Positions 1-8,386 of a stretch of 64,000 bases of DNA are shown piece after piece. The translations under genes were made by a program, and so were the position numbers. Origin of the DNA: Endomicrobium sp. (lineage in GTDB: Bacteria > Elusimicrobiota > Endomicrobiia > Endomicrobiales > Endomicrobiaceae); assembly GCA_031266185.1 (NCBI GenBank), contig JAISBM010000004.1, positions 1 to 64,000 on the forward strand. Direction: 5' to 3'. The stretch's first letter is position 1. Each line of letters starts with the position of its first letter. The notes below the pieces were generated by a model. The model saw only the letters and a program-made list of their open reading frames with translations. It did not search any database and was not told the origin of the DNA.

Positions 1-123
1 CATTTAAACAAATTAGTAAACTAGCAAAATGAAAAGACAAGAAAGACTTATATGTATTTTGCTTTATACAATGCTAATATATTAAATGTTTGTTGCTCAT
101 ATGCCGCTCTTTGAGGTAATTAC
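1..123. repeat. Fold-back repeat, copy A (cut by window edge)
   Basis: This copy shares long near-identical stretches with the complete copy at 51658-51849. It begins inside the left arm (CATTTAAACAAATTAG) and carries the central segment GACAAGAAAGAC. It runs through the right arm (TTAAATGTTTGTTGC, GCCGCTCTTTGAGGTAA) until similarity ends near position 123. The left end lies outside the window and the terminal CTAAACTAGA is missing. It lies just past the 3' end of the REC-NERD gene. No coding capacity is visible. Confidence 0.85.
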
Positions 124-158
124 GACAATAACATTAGGCTAATGTTGCATTAGAGCGA

Positions 159-1202
159 CTAGAATAAGTTTTGTAATATTATTGTTTTAACTTTTTCATC
201 TACAATTCGTTTTGGCATAGAAAAAGCAGTTTTTATTAAAAAATCTTGAGTTAAGTCTTTAAGTTTACATATTTTTGTGTATTTATTTGCATTTTTAGTT
301 TGTATTTGAGATATGTCTGTTGTATCGGTAAAAACTATAAAATTTTGTATAAAAGGTCTAAACTTTTCTTCTTTTTTAGTGTATTTAAAGTCATGTAAAA
401 TTTTTTCTATACGCTTACTTAGTTGCTTAAATTGATTTTCAGACTGTTCAAAAAAATTTCTTCTTTTAGTAGAAACTTTTTCTATATTATTTGTAACAAC
501 TTTTGTAAGATCGTTAATGCTTCCTGTAATTTTTGCATTAGGGAAATATTTTGCTTCAAATAACATTATTGCAAATGGTAGCGGAGATGCTGTAAAAGCT
601 ATTATATCTATTTGTTGTCCGTTAATTATAATATTTTTTTTTGGTTCGTAAGGGTATTGCATAAATACTTTTGTCATGCTTTTTAACTTGTTTTGAACTT
701 CGTCTTCAAAAAGTTGTCCAATACCTTTATCGTCACGATTTAACATTTCTGTAAGTAAATGATTTTCTTTTTGTAAGTTTTCAATCGTTTTTGTTTTGTC
801 GTCTTTGACACTTAAAGCTTTTTTGATTTTTATAATAAGTTCTGTTTCTGTTGCTGGTTTAGCAATAAAATCTATTATATATTCTCCTGCTATATTTGTA
901 ATTTCGGACCCATAATTTTTTTCCATGGCAGAAAGTAATATTATTGGCAAGTTTGGAGAAAGTTCTTTTATGTGTGGCAAAATATCAATACCTGTTTCTC
1001 CAAACCCAAAATAGATATCTAAAATTAAAAGATCTATTTTGTCAGGATTGTTTAAAAGAAATTTTTTTATTTCTATTGTGTTGTTAAATTGTAATACCTC
1101 TATATCTTGAAAATGTTTTTTTATTGTTCTTTCTATGGACATGCATACGCTAGAGTTGTCGTCTGTTATAGCAATTATTTTTTTGTTTATTTCACTCATC
1201 AT
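159..1202 (-). CDS. Response regulator with NERD-type nuclease-like output domain
   Basis: Residues 1-130 form a CheY-like receiver domain with the acidic pair D14/D15, phospho-acceptor D62 in LLILDIYFG, S91 in ILLSA and K115 in IAKP. A charged linker of about 25 residues follows. Residues from about 160 to the end resemble the nuclease-related domain (NERD): a G-rich start with E168, D199 in QQID, E216 and K218 in FEAK, then a helix (ENQFKQLSKRI) and the strand FIQNFIVFTD. This is the pattern of a PD-(D/E)XK fold. The chosen ATG at 1202 follows GGAG; an ATG at 1199 and an in-frame TTG at 1211 are alternatives. The start overlaps the stop of the kinase gene, so the two are probably translationally coupled. 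By inference, phosphorylation controls a DNA- or RNA-directed activity. A NERD domain as receiver output is unusual, and the catalytic role is unproven. Confidence 0.8.
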   Translation of the reverse strand: MMSEINKKIIAITDDNSSVCMSIERTIKKHFQDIEVLQFNNTIEIKKFLLNNPDKIDLLILDIYFGFGETGIDILPHIKELSPNLPIILLSAMEKNYGSEITNIAGEYIIDFIAKPATETELIIKIKKALSVKDDKTKTIENLQKENHLLTEMLNRDDKGIGQLFEDEVQNKLKSMTKVFMQYPYEPKKNIIINGQQIDIIAFTASPLPFAIMLFEAKYFPNAKITGSINDLTKVVTNNIEKVSTKRRNFFEQSENQFKQLSKRIEKILHDFKYTKKEEKFRPFIQNFIVFTDTTDISQIQTKNANKYTKICKLKDLTQDFLIKTAFSMPKRIVDEKVKTIILQNLF

Positions 1203-3210
1203 TTTCTCCAACAGAGAAGTCTTTTGTAAAGTATGGAATATTAATTACAGTTTCTAAACCGTTCATTTTTCTAAACTGAATATTTTTTGCATAAATAAAA
1301 CCACCTAATACTTTTATAAAATTGTTTGCTATTATAGTACCTTCTCCGAACCTGTTACCTTTAGAGCTTTCTATAGGGGATTTATATATTTTTGAAATTT
1401 TGTTTTTTGAAATTCCTCCACCATTATCTAATATTGACACAGATACAAATTTATCGTTTTTGATTTTTAACTCTATGTTTATAATTGCATTAAAACTGTT
1501 ATAAAGCATATGCTTTTGTAAGGCATACACTGAATTATCTAAAATGTTATTAAAAGCTATAAAAAAAGATTTATTTATCTTGCAGTAAATGTCAGTTTTT
1601 TTAAGTTTAATAAACTTGATTTCAATGTATGGAGCTTTGGTTTGTAAGGTTGATATAATATTTTCTGTTTCTTTTGTTATGTCTTGTAAATAATAAGTTT
1701 TTAGAGTGCCGCTAGTTATCTCTTCAATATATTGGCGTATTTCTTTTTGATTTTTTAAAATTAAATCGCTGTATGGTTTTACTACATTGTCGTAAACTTC
1801 AGATAAAAGTTCGTTAAGTTTTGTTTTTGATTTTTCTAAATCATTTATTAAATCATGCCTAGCACTTTTTAAGAATTCTAATGTGTTAGCAGACCAGTTT
1901 AATTCCAAAACTTGTAGTTTTTGTTTTTGCTCGTCAAATGCTACAGACAATTGTTCAGAAGTTTGTTTTTTTATGAGTTCGTTGTTTAATGTAACAGTTT
2001 CTGTAATTCTATTATTTCTTCTATCAATTAATATGAAGGTGCATACAGTTAATAGTAACCACAATAACAGTTCTGGTTTAGCTTTTATGTTAGTAATGGT
2101 ATAGTAATATGCTACAGGTGTTATTCCTGTTATAGCAACTAGGATAAATAGATATATAATTATTAATATACTTGATATAAAAAAAATGTCAATAAGAAAA
2201 TATTTGCTGTCTCTGTCTATACTTTCAGTATCAAAATTATATTTTGGTGTAATTTGTAAATATTTATAATTGTTTGTTGAAAAAATTTTTAATGTTGTAA
2301 AAGCAATAAAGATGAGTATAGGAAAAGTAAGAATTTCTAAAAATATGTAGTCTTGTAAAGAATATAATGATAAGTTATTTATAAAACCCATAAGTAGTTT
2401 AAGAGAAGTTGTTTTTATTTTTAAAATATAGATAATAATTAATATAAAAAAAATACAAATTTCTGTTAAAGAAAAATGAGTTAAAGTTATTTTGTGCCAA
2501 GATAGGTCGCTTTTATATATTTGTTTTTGATAAGTGTTTGTTAATGTATAAATATTAAATTTAAATATTGTTAAGCATATTGTTAGTCCAAAGAATACAT
2601 CTATAATTTTATCAGGAATTTCTATAAACGTGTCTGCTATATAATTTATAAATATTGTGCTAACACCAGAACTTGAAAAATTAAAAAAGTTGCCAAATAG
2701 GTGAGCAAAAAATAAAGAGTAAGGTTTATCAAATAACATGTTTTGGGAAAGGACGCTTCTTATTATAGAAGAAAAAAATGCTGTCAAAAGGCCAGCGCCA
2801 ATACCATAAAATAATAAAAAAGATACCGCTTTGTTAAAATTAGATTTTAGTGAAGACTTTTGTTCTAAGTTATTATTTTTAAATATAGTGAGAATTCCAC
2901 ACTCATTCAAAATGCCCCAGTATAATGCTCCAACAATGTTTACGGCTGCAAGATAAATAAAGTGAGGAGATGTTGACACTGAAAGCAGAATTGTGGAAGC
3001 AAAACTTACTATTATTCCCCATAAACTTCCTAGTACTATTGTTGCTACAAATGTCCCGACCATATCAAAATATAAAAAGTTGTAGCTGTTTTCATAGACG
3101 AAAGAATATCCAGCCCAGTTTAAAAGAATAGAAAATATAGCAACAAGAAACAAAAATTTTTTATCGCGAAGTTTCCAATATAAGGTTGAAACTAGATTAA
3201 AAAGTTTCAT
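1192..3210 (-). CDS. Multi-pass membrane sensor histidine kinase
   Basis: The protein has 672 residues. Residues 1-395 are very hydrophobic with about ten membrane segments. The stretch 47-105 (YFDMVGTFVATIVLG, GIIVSFAS, AAVNIVGALYWGIL) resembles the S component of ECF vitamin transporters, which suggests small-molecule sensing in the membrane. A coiled-coil region at 400-450 leads to a dimerisation helix with the likely phospho-acceptor H452 (ARHDLIND). The ATPase domain has an N box (FNNILDNS, 553-560), G1 DNGGGIS (595-601) and a G2 region GEGTIIAN. Its stop overlaps the start of the REC-NERD gene, so that regulator is the obvious partner. There is no clear Shine-Dalgarno before ATG 3210. 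The kinase assignment is firm; the ligand is unknown. Confidence 0.85.
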   Translation of the reverse strand: MKLFNLVSTLYWKLRDKKFLFLVAIFSILLNWAGYSFVYENSYNFLYFDMVGTFVATIVLGSLWGIIVSFASTILLSVSTSPHFIYLAAVNIVGALYWGILNECGILTIFKNNNLEQKSSLKSNFNKAVSFLLFYGIGAGLLTAFFSSIIRSVLSQNMLFDKPYSLFFAHLFGNFFNFSSSGVSTIFINYIADTFIEIPDKIIDVFFGLTICLTIFKFNIYTLTNTYQKQIYKSDLSWHKITLTHFSLTEICIFFILIIIYILKIKTTSLKLLMGFINNLSLYSLQDYIFLEILTFPILIFIAFTTLKIFSTNNYKYLQITPKYNFDTESIDRDSKYFLIDIFFISSILIIIYLFILVAITGITPVAYYYTITNIKAKPELLLWLLLTVCTFILIDRRNNRITETVTLNNELIKKQTSEQLSVAFDEQKQKLQVLELNWSANTLEFLKSARHDLINDLEKSKTKLNELLSEVYDNVVKPYSDLILKNQKEIRQYIEEITSGTLKTYYLQDITKETENIISTLQTKAPYIEIKFIKLKKTDIYCKINKSFFIAFNNILDNSVYALQKHMLYNSFNAIINIELKIKNDKFVSVSILDNGGGISKNKISKIYKSPIESSKGNRFGEGTIIANNFIKVLGGFIYAKNIQFRKMNGLETVINIPYFTKDFSVGENDE

Positions 3211-3238
3211 GAGAATATGATATTAATATTATTATAAT

Positions 3239-3268
3239 TTTACAAGTAAATTTTAATTTTATTATAAT
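3239..3268 (+). promoter_or_regulatory. Promoter for the LysM/M23 gene, probably leaderless
   Basis: TTTACA at 3239-3244 and TATAAT at 3263-3268 are separated by 18 nt. The ATG of the peptidase gene begins only 6 nt after the -10 box and has no Shine-Dalgarno sequence. The transcript would therefore start at or next to the ATG. Confidence 0.6.
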
Positions 3269-3274
3269 ACAAAC

Positions 3275-4222
3275 ATGATTAAAATTAAAGATATTATTTT
3301 TAGATGGGTTTTATTTGTAATTTTTATTCTTTTTGCTGTTGTTATTACTCAAATAATTATAGTAAAAAAGGCAGCAGCTATACTATCATCTGTTCCAAGT
3401 GTAAGTTTGCCTACGTATTCTCCTCAAGATTTGTTAAATGATGTAAATTTAAGAGTTAAATATCTTGCTGCTAGAGTTAGGGATACACATTTTTTTGTTT
3501 ATACAGTAAGACCCAAAGATAATCTTTGGAAACTTGCAAAAAAACAAGGATATTCAGTACATACACTAATAGGCGTAAATCCTCAACTTAAAACGTATGA
3601 AATAAATGTAAATCAAAAAATTTTAATACCTTCTTCTGGTGGATGTTTGCATCTTGTCCAGGATAATGATACTTGGCAAAAGATAGCTCAACGCTATGAT
3701 ATAGACGTTGACGAATTGCAGTTAAAAAACTTTGGTGTTTCTAAGTTGGTTCAAGGAGAATATATATTTATACCAGGTAAATATCCATCAATAGATTTGA
3801 TGAATAAAAGTATGCAGGAGAAATACGAACAACGATCTTTATTTCAATCTCCATTAAGCGGTAGATACTCTTCTGTTTTTGGTAAGCGACTACATCCTGT
3901 AACAGGGAAAGTAAGTTTTCATGGTGGTATAGATATTGCAGTGCCGTCTGGTACTTGGGTAGGTGCTGCAGATGATGGTATTGTAATAGTTGCAAGTACT
4001 AATGTAAGTCATTATGGTACTGCTGTTTTTATAGATCACAAAAATGGTTATATAACCCACTATGGGCACCTTTCTAAGTTATATGTAAGAGTTGGGCAAA
4101 AAGTTAGGAAAGGTCAACTTATAGCTAAAAGTGGAGCCACTGGTAGAGTTACAGGTCCTCATTTACACTTTACAATAAAGAAAGGTGACAAAGCTTTAGA
4201 TCCAATGAAGTTTATTTGGTAA
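3275..4222 (+). CDS. LysM-domain M23 metallopeptidase (murein endopeptidase)
   Basis: This is a 315-residue envelope protein with an N-terminal membrane anchor or signal (about 8-32). Two LysM-like repeats follow (about 75-118, YTVRPKDNLWKLAKK, and about 123-167, LVQDNDTWQKIAQ). The C-terminal M23 domain (about 193-312) carries the zinc-site motifs HGGID and HLHF. M23 enzymes cut peptide cross-links in peptidoglycan and LysM binds glycan, so a role in cell-wall remodelling or division is likely. Either catalysis or an activator function (as in EnvC/NlpD) is possible. The catalytic motifs are complete, which favours an enzyme. It is transcribed divergently from the kinase operon. Confidence 0.88.
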   Translation: MIKIKDIIFRWVLFVIFILFAVVITQIIIVKKAAAILSSVPSVSLPTYSPQDLLNDVNLRVKYLAARVRDTHFFVYTVRPKDNLWKLAKKQGYSVHTLIGVNPQLKTYEINVNQKILIPSSGGCLHLVQDNDTWQKIAQRYDIDVDELQLKNFGVSKLVQGEYIFIPGKYPSIDLMNKSMQEKYEQRSLFQSPLSGRYSSVFGKRLHPVTGKVSFHGGIDIAVPSGTWVGAADDGIVIVASTNVSHYGTAVFIDHKNGYITHYGHLSKLYVRVGQKVRKGQLIAKSGATGRVTGPHLHFTIKKGDKALDPMKFIW

Positions 4223-4227
4223 TCTAT

Positions 4228-4536
4228 TTACAAATTATCCTTTTATGTTTTTGTTTAGCATTTCTGTCTTTTTTGCCAAATTGTTTGTCTGAGCGTCTAT
4301 TATTTATTCCACATGGAGGTAAGTCGTCATTGGTCCTAAACTTGTTTAATGCAGTATAATTTGAAACAAGAGAATCCATTGCACTGGCGCTTAGTACCCA
4401 AAATAGCTTGGTGATCCTAATCTTATAATTTCATTAGTTGTAATCTCAGGATATGCGTCTTCTGACACTAGAATTATGTCTGGTTGATCCCCATCTAAGC
4501 CCTAGGATTTCTTTTTTGTTTGTTGGTAAAAACATG
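4228..4536 (-). pseudogene. ygiQ-type radical SAM protein remnant
   Basis: Starting at ATG 4536, the minus strand reads MFLPTNKKEILGL and then, after a +1 shift, DGDQPDIILVSEDAYPEI. This matches the conserved N-terminus of the YgiQ (UPF0313) radical SAM family. Further down, SNYTALNKFRTNDDLPP resembles the family's NYTA...R..D.Y.PGG motif, but with further frameshifts and stops. The central radical SAM domain and most of the protein are gone. The ATG lies 8 nt after the stop of the upstream glycosyltransferase, so it was once the next gene of that operon. Confidence rests on two short conserved motifs in order. Confidence 0.65.
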
Positions 4537-4543
4537 TAAATCC

Positions 4544-5569
4544 TTAAAAAATATACTTCTTAAATTTTTCTCTGTACTTTTTTCTCTGACTTTTTTTAGG
4601 TAAAAATTTTGAAATTATAAAAATTAGTCCAAAGTAATATTTATTTAAAAGTTGTCTTATTTTTGTAAGTTTGTTGAAATAAATCACATAGTTTAAAAAG
4701 TTGTAAAAACCGTTTTTGTCAGGTTTATATTGTGTGGGAAAATTAATTTGTTGTAATAAACTTACAGCACAAGGTATTATATCATTGACATTATGTGAAC
4801 GTTCTATACTTTGAACAATTAGCTGGATAAATGGTTCTTTGTAATTTTCAAGCATATTTTTTTTGTTTAAGTAATTGTAAATGTTTTTAATAGCTTTTAA
4901 AATATCTTCTCTGTTTTTTTTGCTAGAAAGTATAGAGTTTGGCCTTAATCTGTAAATATAAAGATGTTTGTTGATAAAGTAAGTTTCTTTTGATTGAGTA
5001 AAGAATTTATAATAAAACTCTAAGTCTTCAAAAAGAATATTTTCTGAGAATTTAACATTGTTTTTTTTTATTGTGCTTGTACGGTACACTTTGTTCCAAC
5101 AGTTTATAGGAAAATTGTTTATGTTTTCAGAGGTTATATTTAGTGGACCATTGTTAGTTTTTAAAAAGTAGTTGTCTTTTGTAAAAGATTTTTTATTATC
5201 ATTGAAAATTTTAACATTAACCCATACGCTGTCTAAGTTTAAGTTTTCTAGTTTAGTATAAGCAAGTTCTAAAAAATTAGGTTCTACATAGTCATCAGGG
5301 TCAATAAAAGAAATGTATTGCCCGGTTGAATTTTCTATGCCAATATTTCTTGCAGTACCGGGGAGTTTGTTGTTGTCTAGTTTTATTACTTTTATTCTAA
5401 TATCTTTTTTTGCAAAATTTTCGACGATTTTTATAGATATGTCTGTTCCACAATCATCAATGCAAAGTATTTCAATATCTTTTAAAGTTTGTGATATAAT
5501 ACTTTCTAGACATTGTTTGATATATTTTCCAACATTATAAATTGGAAGTATAACTGAAACTTTTAACAT
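4544..5569 (-). CDS. Family 2 glycosyltransferase
   Basis: The 341-residue protein has a GT-A fold typical of family 2. It has an N-terminal nucleotide-sugar site (VSVILPIYNVGKYIKQCLES, LCIDDCGTD) and a metal-binding DPDDY at about residue 91. The acceptor-side region includes ENILFEDLEFYYKF, which matches the ED motif of the family. The C-terminus is basic without an obvious membrane segment. It probably adds a sugar to a cell-surface polysaccharide or LPS; neither donor nor acceptor can be told from the sequence. The gene is followed by the ygiQ remnant. Confidence 0.85.
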   Translation of the reverse strand: MLKVSVILPIYNVGKYIKQCLESIISQTLKDIEILCIDDCGTDISIKIVENFAKKDIRIKVIKLDNNKLPGTARNIGIENSTGQYISFIDPDDYVEPNFLELAYTKLENLNLDSVWVNVKIFNDNKKSFTKDNYFLKTNNGPLNITSENINNFPINCWNKVYRTSTIKKNNVKFSENILFEDLEFYYKFFTQSKETYFINKHLYIYRLRPNSILSSKKNREDILKAIKNIYNYLNKKNMLENYKEPFIQLIVQSIERSHNVNDIIPCAVSLLQQINFPTQYKPDKNGFYNFLNYVIYFNKLTKIRQLLNKYYFGLIFIISKFLPKKSQRKKYREKFKKYIF

Positions 5570-5620
5570 ATTTTTGTATAAAACCCTTTTGTTATTTAAT
5601 TATACAAAAATTATCTTTGT

Positions 5621-5649
5621 TTGACGACTATTATATAAAGATGTATAAT
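5621..5649 (+). promoter_or_regulatory. Sigma-70 type promoter for malic enzyme operon
   Basis: TTGACG at 5621-5626, a 17-nt spacer, and TATAAT at 5644-5649. It lies 36 nt before the malic enzyme ATG at 5686, which has its own ribosome site AGGGA at 5675-5679. Confidence 0.75.
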
Positions 5650-5685
5650 TATCGCATATTTTTGTGTTTAAATTAGGGATTTGTT

Positions 5686-7038
5686 ATGAAAAAGAAGAGA
5701 AAAACTAGTGAAAAAAGACTTTTAAAAGTTGCTCAGAAACCATCTGAAATGGCAAAAAAACTTCATTCTTTTTATAAAGGTAAAATAGAGGTAGTGCCGA
5801 AATGTCAAGTTAAAAGTTTAAACGATTTTTCTATATGGTATAGTCCAGGTGTTGCCGCAGTTTGTACTGATATTTATAAAAAGCAAGACCTTATTTATGA
5901 ATATACAAATAAAGGTAATAGTCTTGCAATTATAAGTGATGGGTCCAGAGTTTTGGGACTTGGCGATATTGGTGCACAAGCTAGTATGCCTGTTATGGAA
6001 GGTAAAGCTCTTCTTTACAAATATCTTGGCGGAATAGATGCATATCCAATATGCCTTGGCACAAAGGATGAACAAGAAATAATACAAACAGTTAAAATTT
6101 TGCAGCCTTCTTTTGGTGGCGTAAATTTGGAAGATATATCACAACCTAAATGTTTTTCTATTTTGAATACTTTAAGAAAAGAATGTTCTATACCAATTTG
6201 GCATGACGATCAACAAGGTACTGCTCTTGTTACTTTAGCAGGTTTTATAAATGCTTTAAAAGTTGTAAGTAAAAAAGCGCACAAGGTTAAAATAGCAATG
6301 ATAGGCGCAGGAGCAGCTAACGTGTGCATAGCTAGGCTTTTAATTTTATATGGTGTAAATCCTAAAAATGTGGTTATGGTTGATGTTAAGGGCACATTAC
6401 ATAGAGAACGATTTGATTTGAAGTCGTGTTATGAGCAATGGTCGCTTGCCATAGACACAAATGGCAACGATATTAGAGGTGGTATTAAGGAAGCAATAGT
6501 AAATGCTGACGTTGTTATTGCTTTGTCTAGACCAGGACCTGAAGTAATAAAAAAAGAGCATATATCCTTAATGGCGAAAAATCCAATAGTGTTTACTTGC
6601 GCAAATCCAGTTCCGGAAATTTGGCCTTGGCAAGCAAAAGAAGCAGGTGCGGTTGTAGTTGCAACAGGTAGGAGTGATTTTCCTAATCAAGTAAACAATT
6701 CTTTAGGATTTCCTGGCGTTTTTAGAGGAGTTTTAGATGTAAAAGCTACAACAATTACAGATACAATGTGTATAACTGCTGCTTGTGAACTTGCCTCTTG
6801 TGTACCTGGCAATAAAATAAAGCCGGACAAAATTCTTCCAACCATGGATGATTGGAAAATTTTCCCTAAAGTTGCAGCTGCAATTGGCGTAAAAGCTATA
6901 AAAGAAAAAATTGCATACAGAAAATTAAGTTATGATGAGATTTATGAAAATGCGGAAAAAATTATAAAAAGAAGTAGACAAGTAACAGAGACAATGATGA
7001 AAAAAGGTTACATAAAAAGTGCGAAATATAAAATCTGA
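5686..7038 (+). CDS. Malic enzyme (malate to pyruvate, decarboxylating)
   Basis: The 450-residue protein matches the short bacterial malic enzymes that lack the phosphotransacetylase-like tail. Visible family signatures are WYSPGVAAVC (about residue 47), GDIGAQASMPVMEGKALLYK with the catalytic lysine, the metal/substrate segment IWHDDQQGTA, and the Rossmann site IGAGAANVCIARLL (about 205). Late motifs are ANPVPEI and SDFPNQVNNSLGFPG. It links C4 acids to pyruvate with NAD(P)H formation, and whether NAD or NADP is used is not evident. The 3' end overlaps the fumarase alpha gene by 20 nt. The two enzymes together would convert fumarate to malate to pyruvate. Confidence 0.92.
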   Translation: MKKKRKTSEKRLLKVAQKPSEMAKKLHSFYKGKIEVVPKCQVKSLNDFSIWYSPGVAAVCTDIYKKQDLIYEYTNKGNSLAIISDGSRVLGLGDIGAQASMPVMEGKALLYKYLGGIDAYPICLGTKDEQEIIQTVKILQPSFGGVNLEDISQPKCFSILNTLRKECSIPIWHDDQQGTALVTLAGFINALKVVSKKAHKVKIAMIGAGAANVCIARLLILYGVNPKNVVMVDVKGTLHRERFDLKSCYEQWSLAIDTNGNDIRGGIKEAIVNADVVIALSRPGPEVIKKEHISLMAKNPIVFTCANPVPEIWPWQAKEAGAVVVATGRSDFPNQVNNSLGFPGVFRGVLDVKATTITDTMCITAACELASCVPGNKIKPDKILPTMDDWKIFPKVAAAIGVKAIKEKIAYRKLSYDEIYENAEKIIKRSRQVTETMMKKGYIKSAKYKI

Positions 7039-7858
7039 AGTTATAACAAAGGCAATAGAAGATTTATGTGCTAAAACTAACTTTCAATTACCTGATGACG
7101 TTTTATATTCTTTAAAACAAAATATTTTGCACGAACATGGCATAGCAAAAAATGTTTTAGAAGAAATTATTGAAAACGCAAATATTGCAAAAACTGAAAG
7201 TTTGCCATTATGCCAAGACACTGGTACAGCTAACTTTTTTGTAAAGTTAGGTGCAGATGTATGTATAGAAGACGGAACTATTTATGATGCGATAAATAAT
7301 GGTGTTTGTTTAGGATATAAAAATAATTATTTGCGTAAGTCCATTGTTTGTGATCCTTTAAACAGAAAAAATACGCAAGATAATACGCCTGCAAATATTT
7401 ATATTGATATTGTTAGTGGGGATAAAATAGAAGTATCTTTTTTGCCAAAAGGTGGTGGTAGCGAAAATGCAAGTTCTTTAAAGATGCTTGCGCCTTCTTG
7501 TGGCTGGGATGGAGTAAAAGAATTTGTTTTAAATGTTGTAGACAATTATGCTAGAAATGCTTGCCCTCCTTTAATAGTTGGTGTAGGTATAGGAGGAGAT
7601 TTCTCTTCAGTTGGTCTTTTAGCAAAAAAAACTTTACTTAGAAAAATAGGTAGTATAAACAGTAATTCTTTTTATAAGGAGAGGGAAAGAGAGCTTTTAG
7701 AAGATATAAATAAATTAAATATAGGACCGATGGGCTTGCGTGGCAAAACTACGGCACTTGCAGTTTTTATTGAAGCAAAGCCTACTCACATAGCTTCGCT
7801 TCCAATAGCTGTAAGTATTCAATGTCATTCTTGTAGAAGGCAGACTATCACAATATGA
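7019..7858 (+). CDS. Class I fumarase-type hydratase, alpha subunit
   Basis: This is the 279-residue alpha subunit of a two-subunit, iron-sulfur hydro-lyase (fumarase or L(+)-tartrate dehydratase family). The signature PLCQDTGTANFFVKLG contains a cluster cysteine, and PKGGGSENAS and GVGIGGDFSS are also family motifs. The start is a GTG inside the end of the malic enzyme gene, indicating translational coupling. The stop overlaps the beta-subunit start (ATGA). Fumarase is favoured over tartrate dehydratase because of the malic enzyme next door. The 4Fe-4S cluster fits an anaerobic lifestyle. Confidence 0.88.
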   Translation: MRNIKSEVITKAIEDLCAKTNFQLPDDVLYSLKQNILHEHGIAKNVLEEIIENANIAKTESLPLCQDTGTANFFVKLGADVCIEDGTIYDAINNGVCLGYKNNYLRKSIVCDPLNRKNTQDNTPANIYIDIVSGDKIEVSFLPKGGGSENASSLKMLAPSCGWDGVKEFVLNVVDNYARNACPPLIVGVGIGGDFSSVGLLAKKTLLRKIGSINSNSFYKERERELLEDINKLNIGPMGLRGKTTALAVFIEAKPTHIASLPIAVSIQCHSCRRQTITI

Positions 7859-8385
7859 ATGTATCCTTAAATGATTTAATTTTTAATTTAAATAACTTAA
7901 AAGTTGGGCAAAGAGTTCTACTTAGTGGAACAATTTATACTGCAAGAGACGCTGCTCATAAAAGAATTATAGATTTACTAGATTCTGGGAATAAAGACAA
8001 GATTCCTTTTAATTTAAATAATTCTGCAATTTATTACTGCGGTCCTACGCCAACAAAGCCAGGAAACATTGTTGGAGCTTGTGGCCCTACAACATCTTCT
8101 AGAATGGATACTTTTACTCCAAGGCTACTTAAAGAAGGTGTAAAAGTTTTAATAGGTAAAGGAAATAGGTCTAAAAATGTTGAAAAATCAATAGAGGAAA
8201 ATAAGGCAATATATTTTATAGCTACTGGAGGAGTTGCAGCACTTATTTCTAAATCTGTAGTAAAAGTGGACTTGATTGCTTTTGAGGATTTAGGTCCGGA
8301 AGCTGTTTACGGGTTTGAGGTAAAAAATATACCACTTGTTGTTGCTATTGATAGTTATGGCAGCAATATTTTTTTTAGAGGGTAA
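7855..8385 (+). CDS. Class I fumarase-type hydratase, beta subunit
   Basis: This 176-residue partner of the alpha subunit has the conserved start GQRVLLSGTIYTARDAAHKR, then YYCGPTP, GACGPTTSSRMD and an IGKG segment. Together with the alpha chain it makes one class I fumarase (fumarate + water to L-malate). It overlaps the alpha gene by 4 nt (ATGA) and is followed 1 nt later by coaX. The length fits separate beta subunits in archaea and anaerobes. Confidence 0.88.
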   Translation: MNVSLNDLIFNLNNLKVGQRVLLSGTIYTARDAAHKRIIDLLDSGNKDKIPFNLNNSAIYYCGPTPTKPGNIVGACGPTTSSRMDTFTPRLLKEGVKVLIGKGNRSKNVEKSIEENKAIYFIATGGVAALISKSVVKVDLIAFEDLGPEAVYGFEVKNIPLVVAIDSYGSNIFFRG

Positions 8386-8386
8386 A

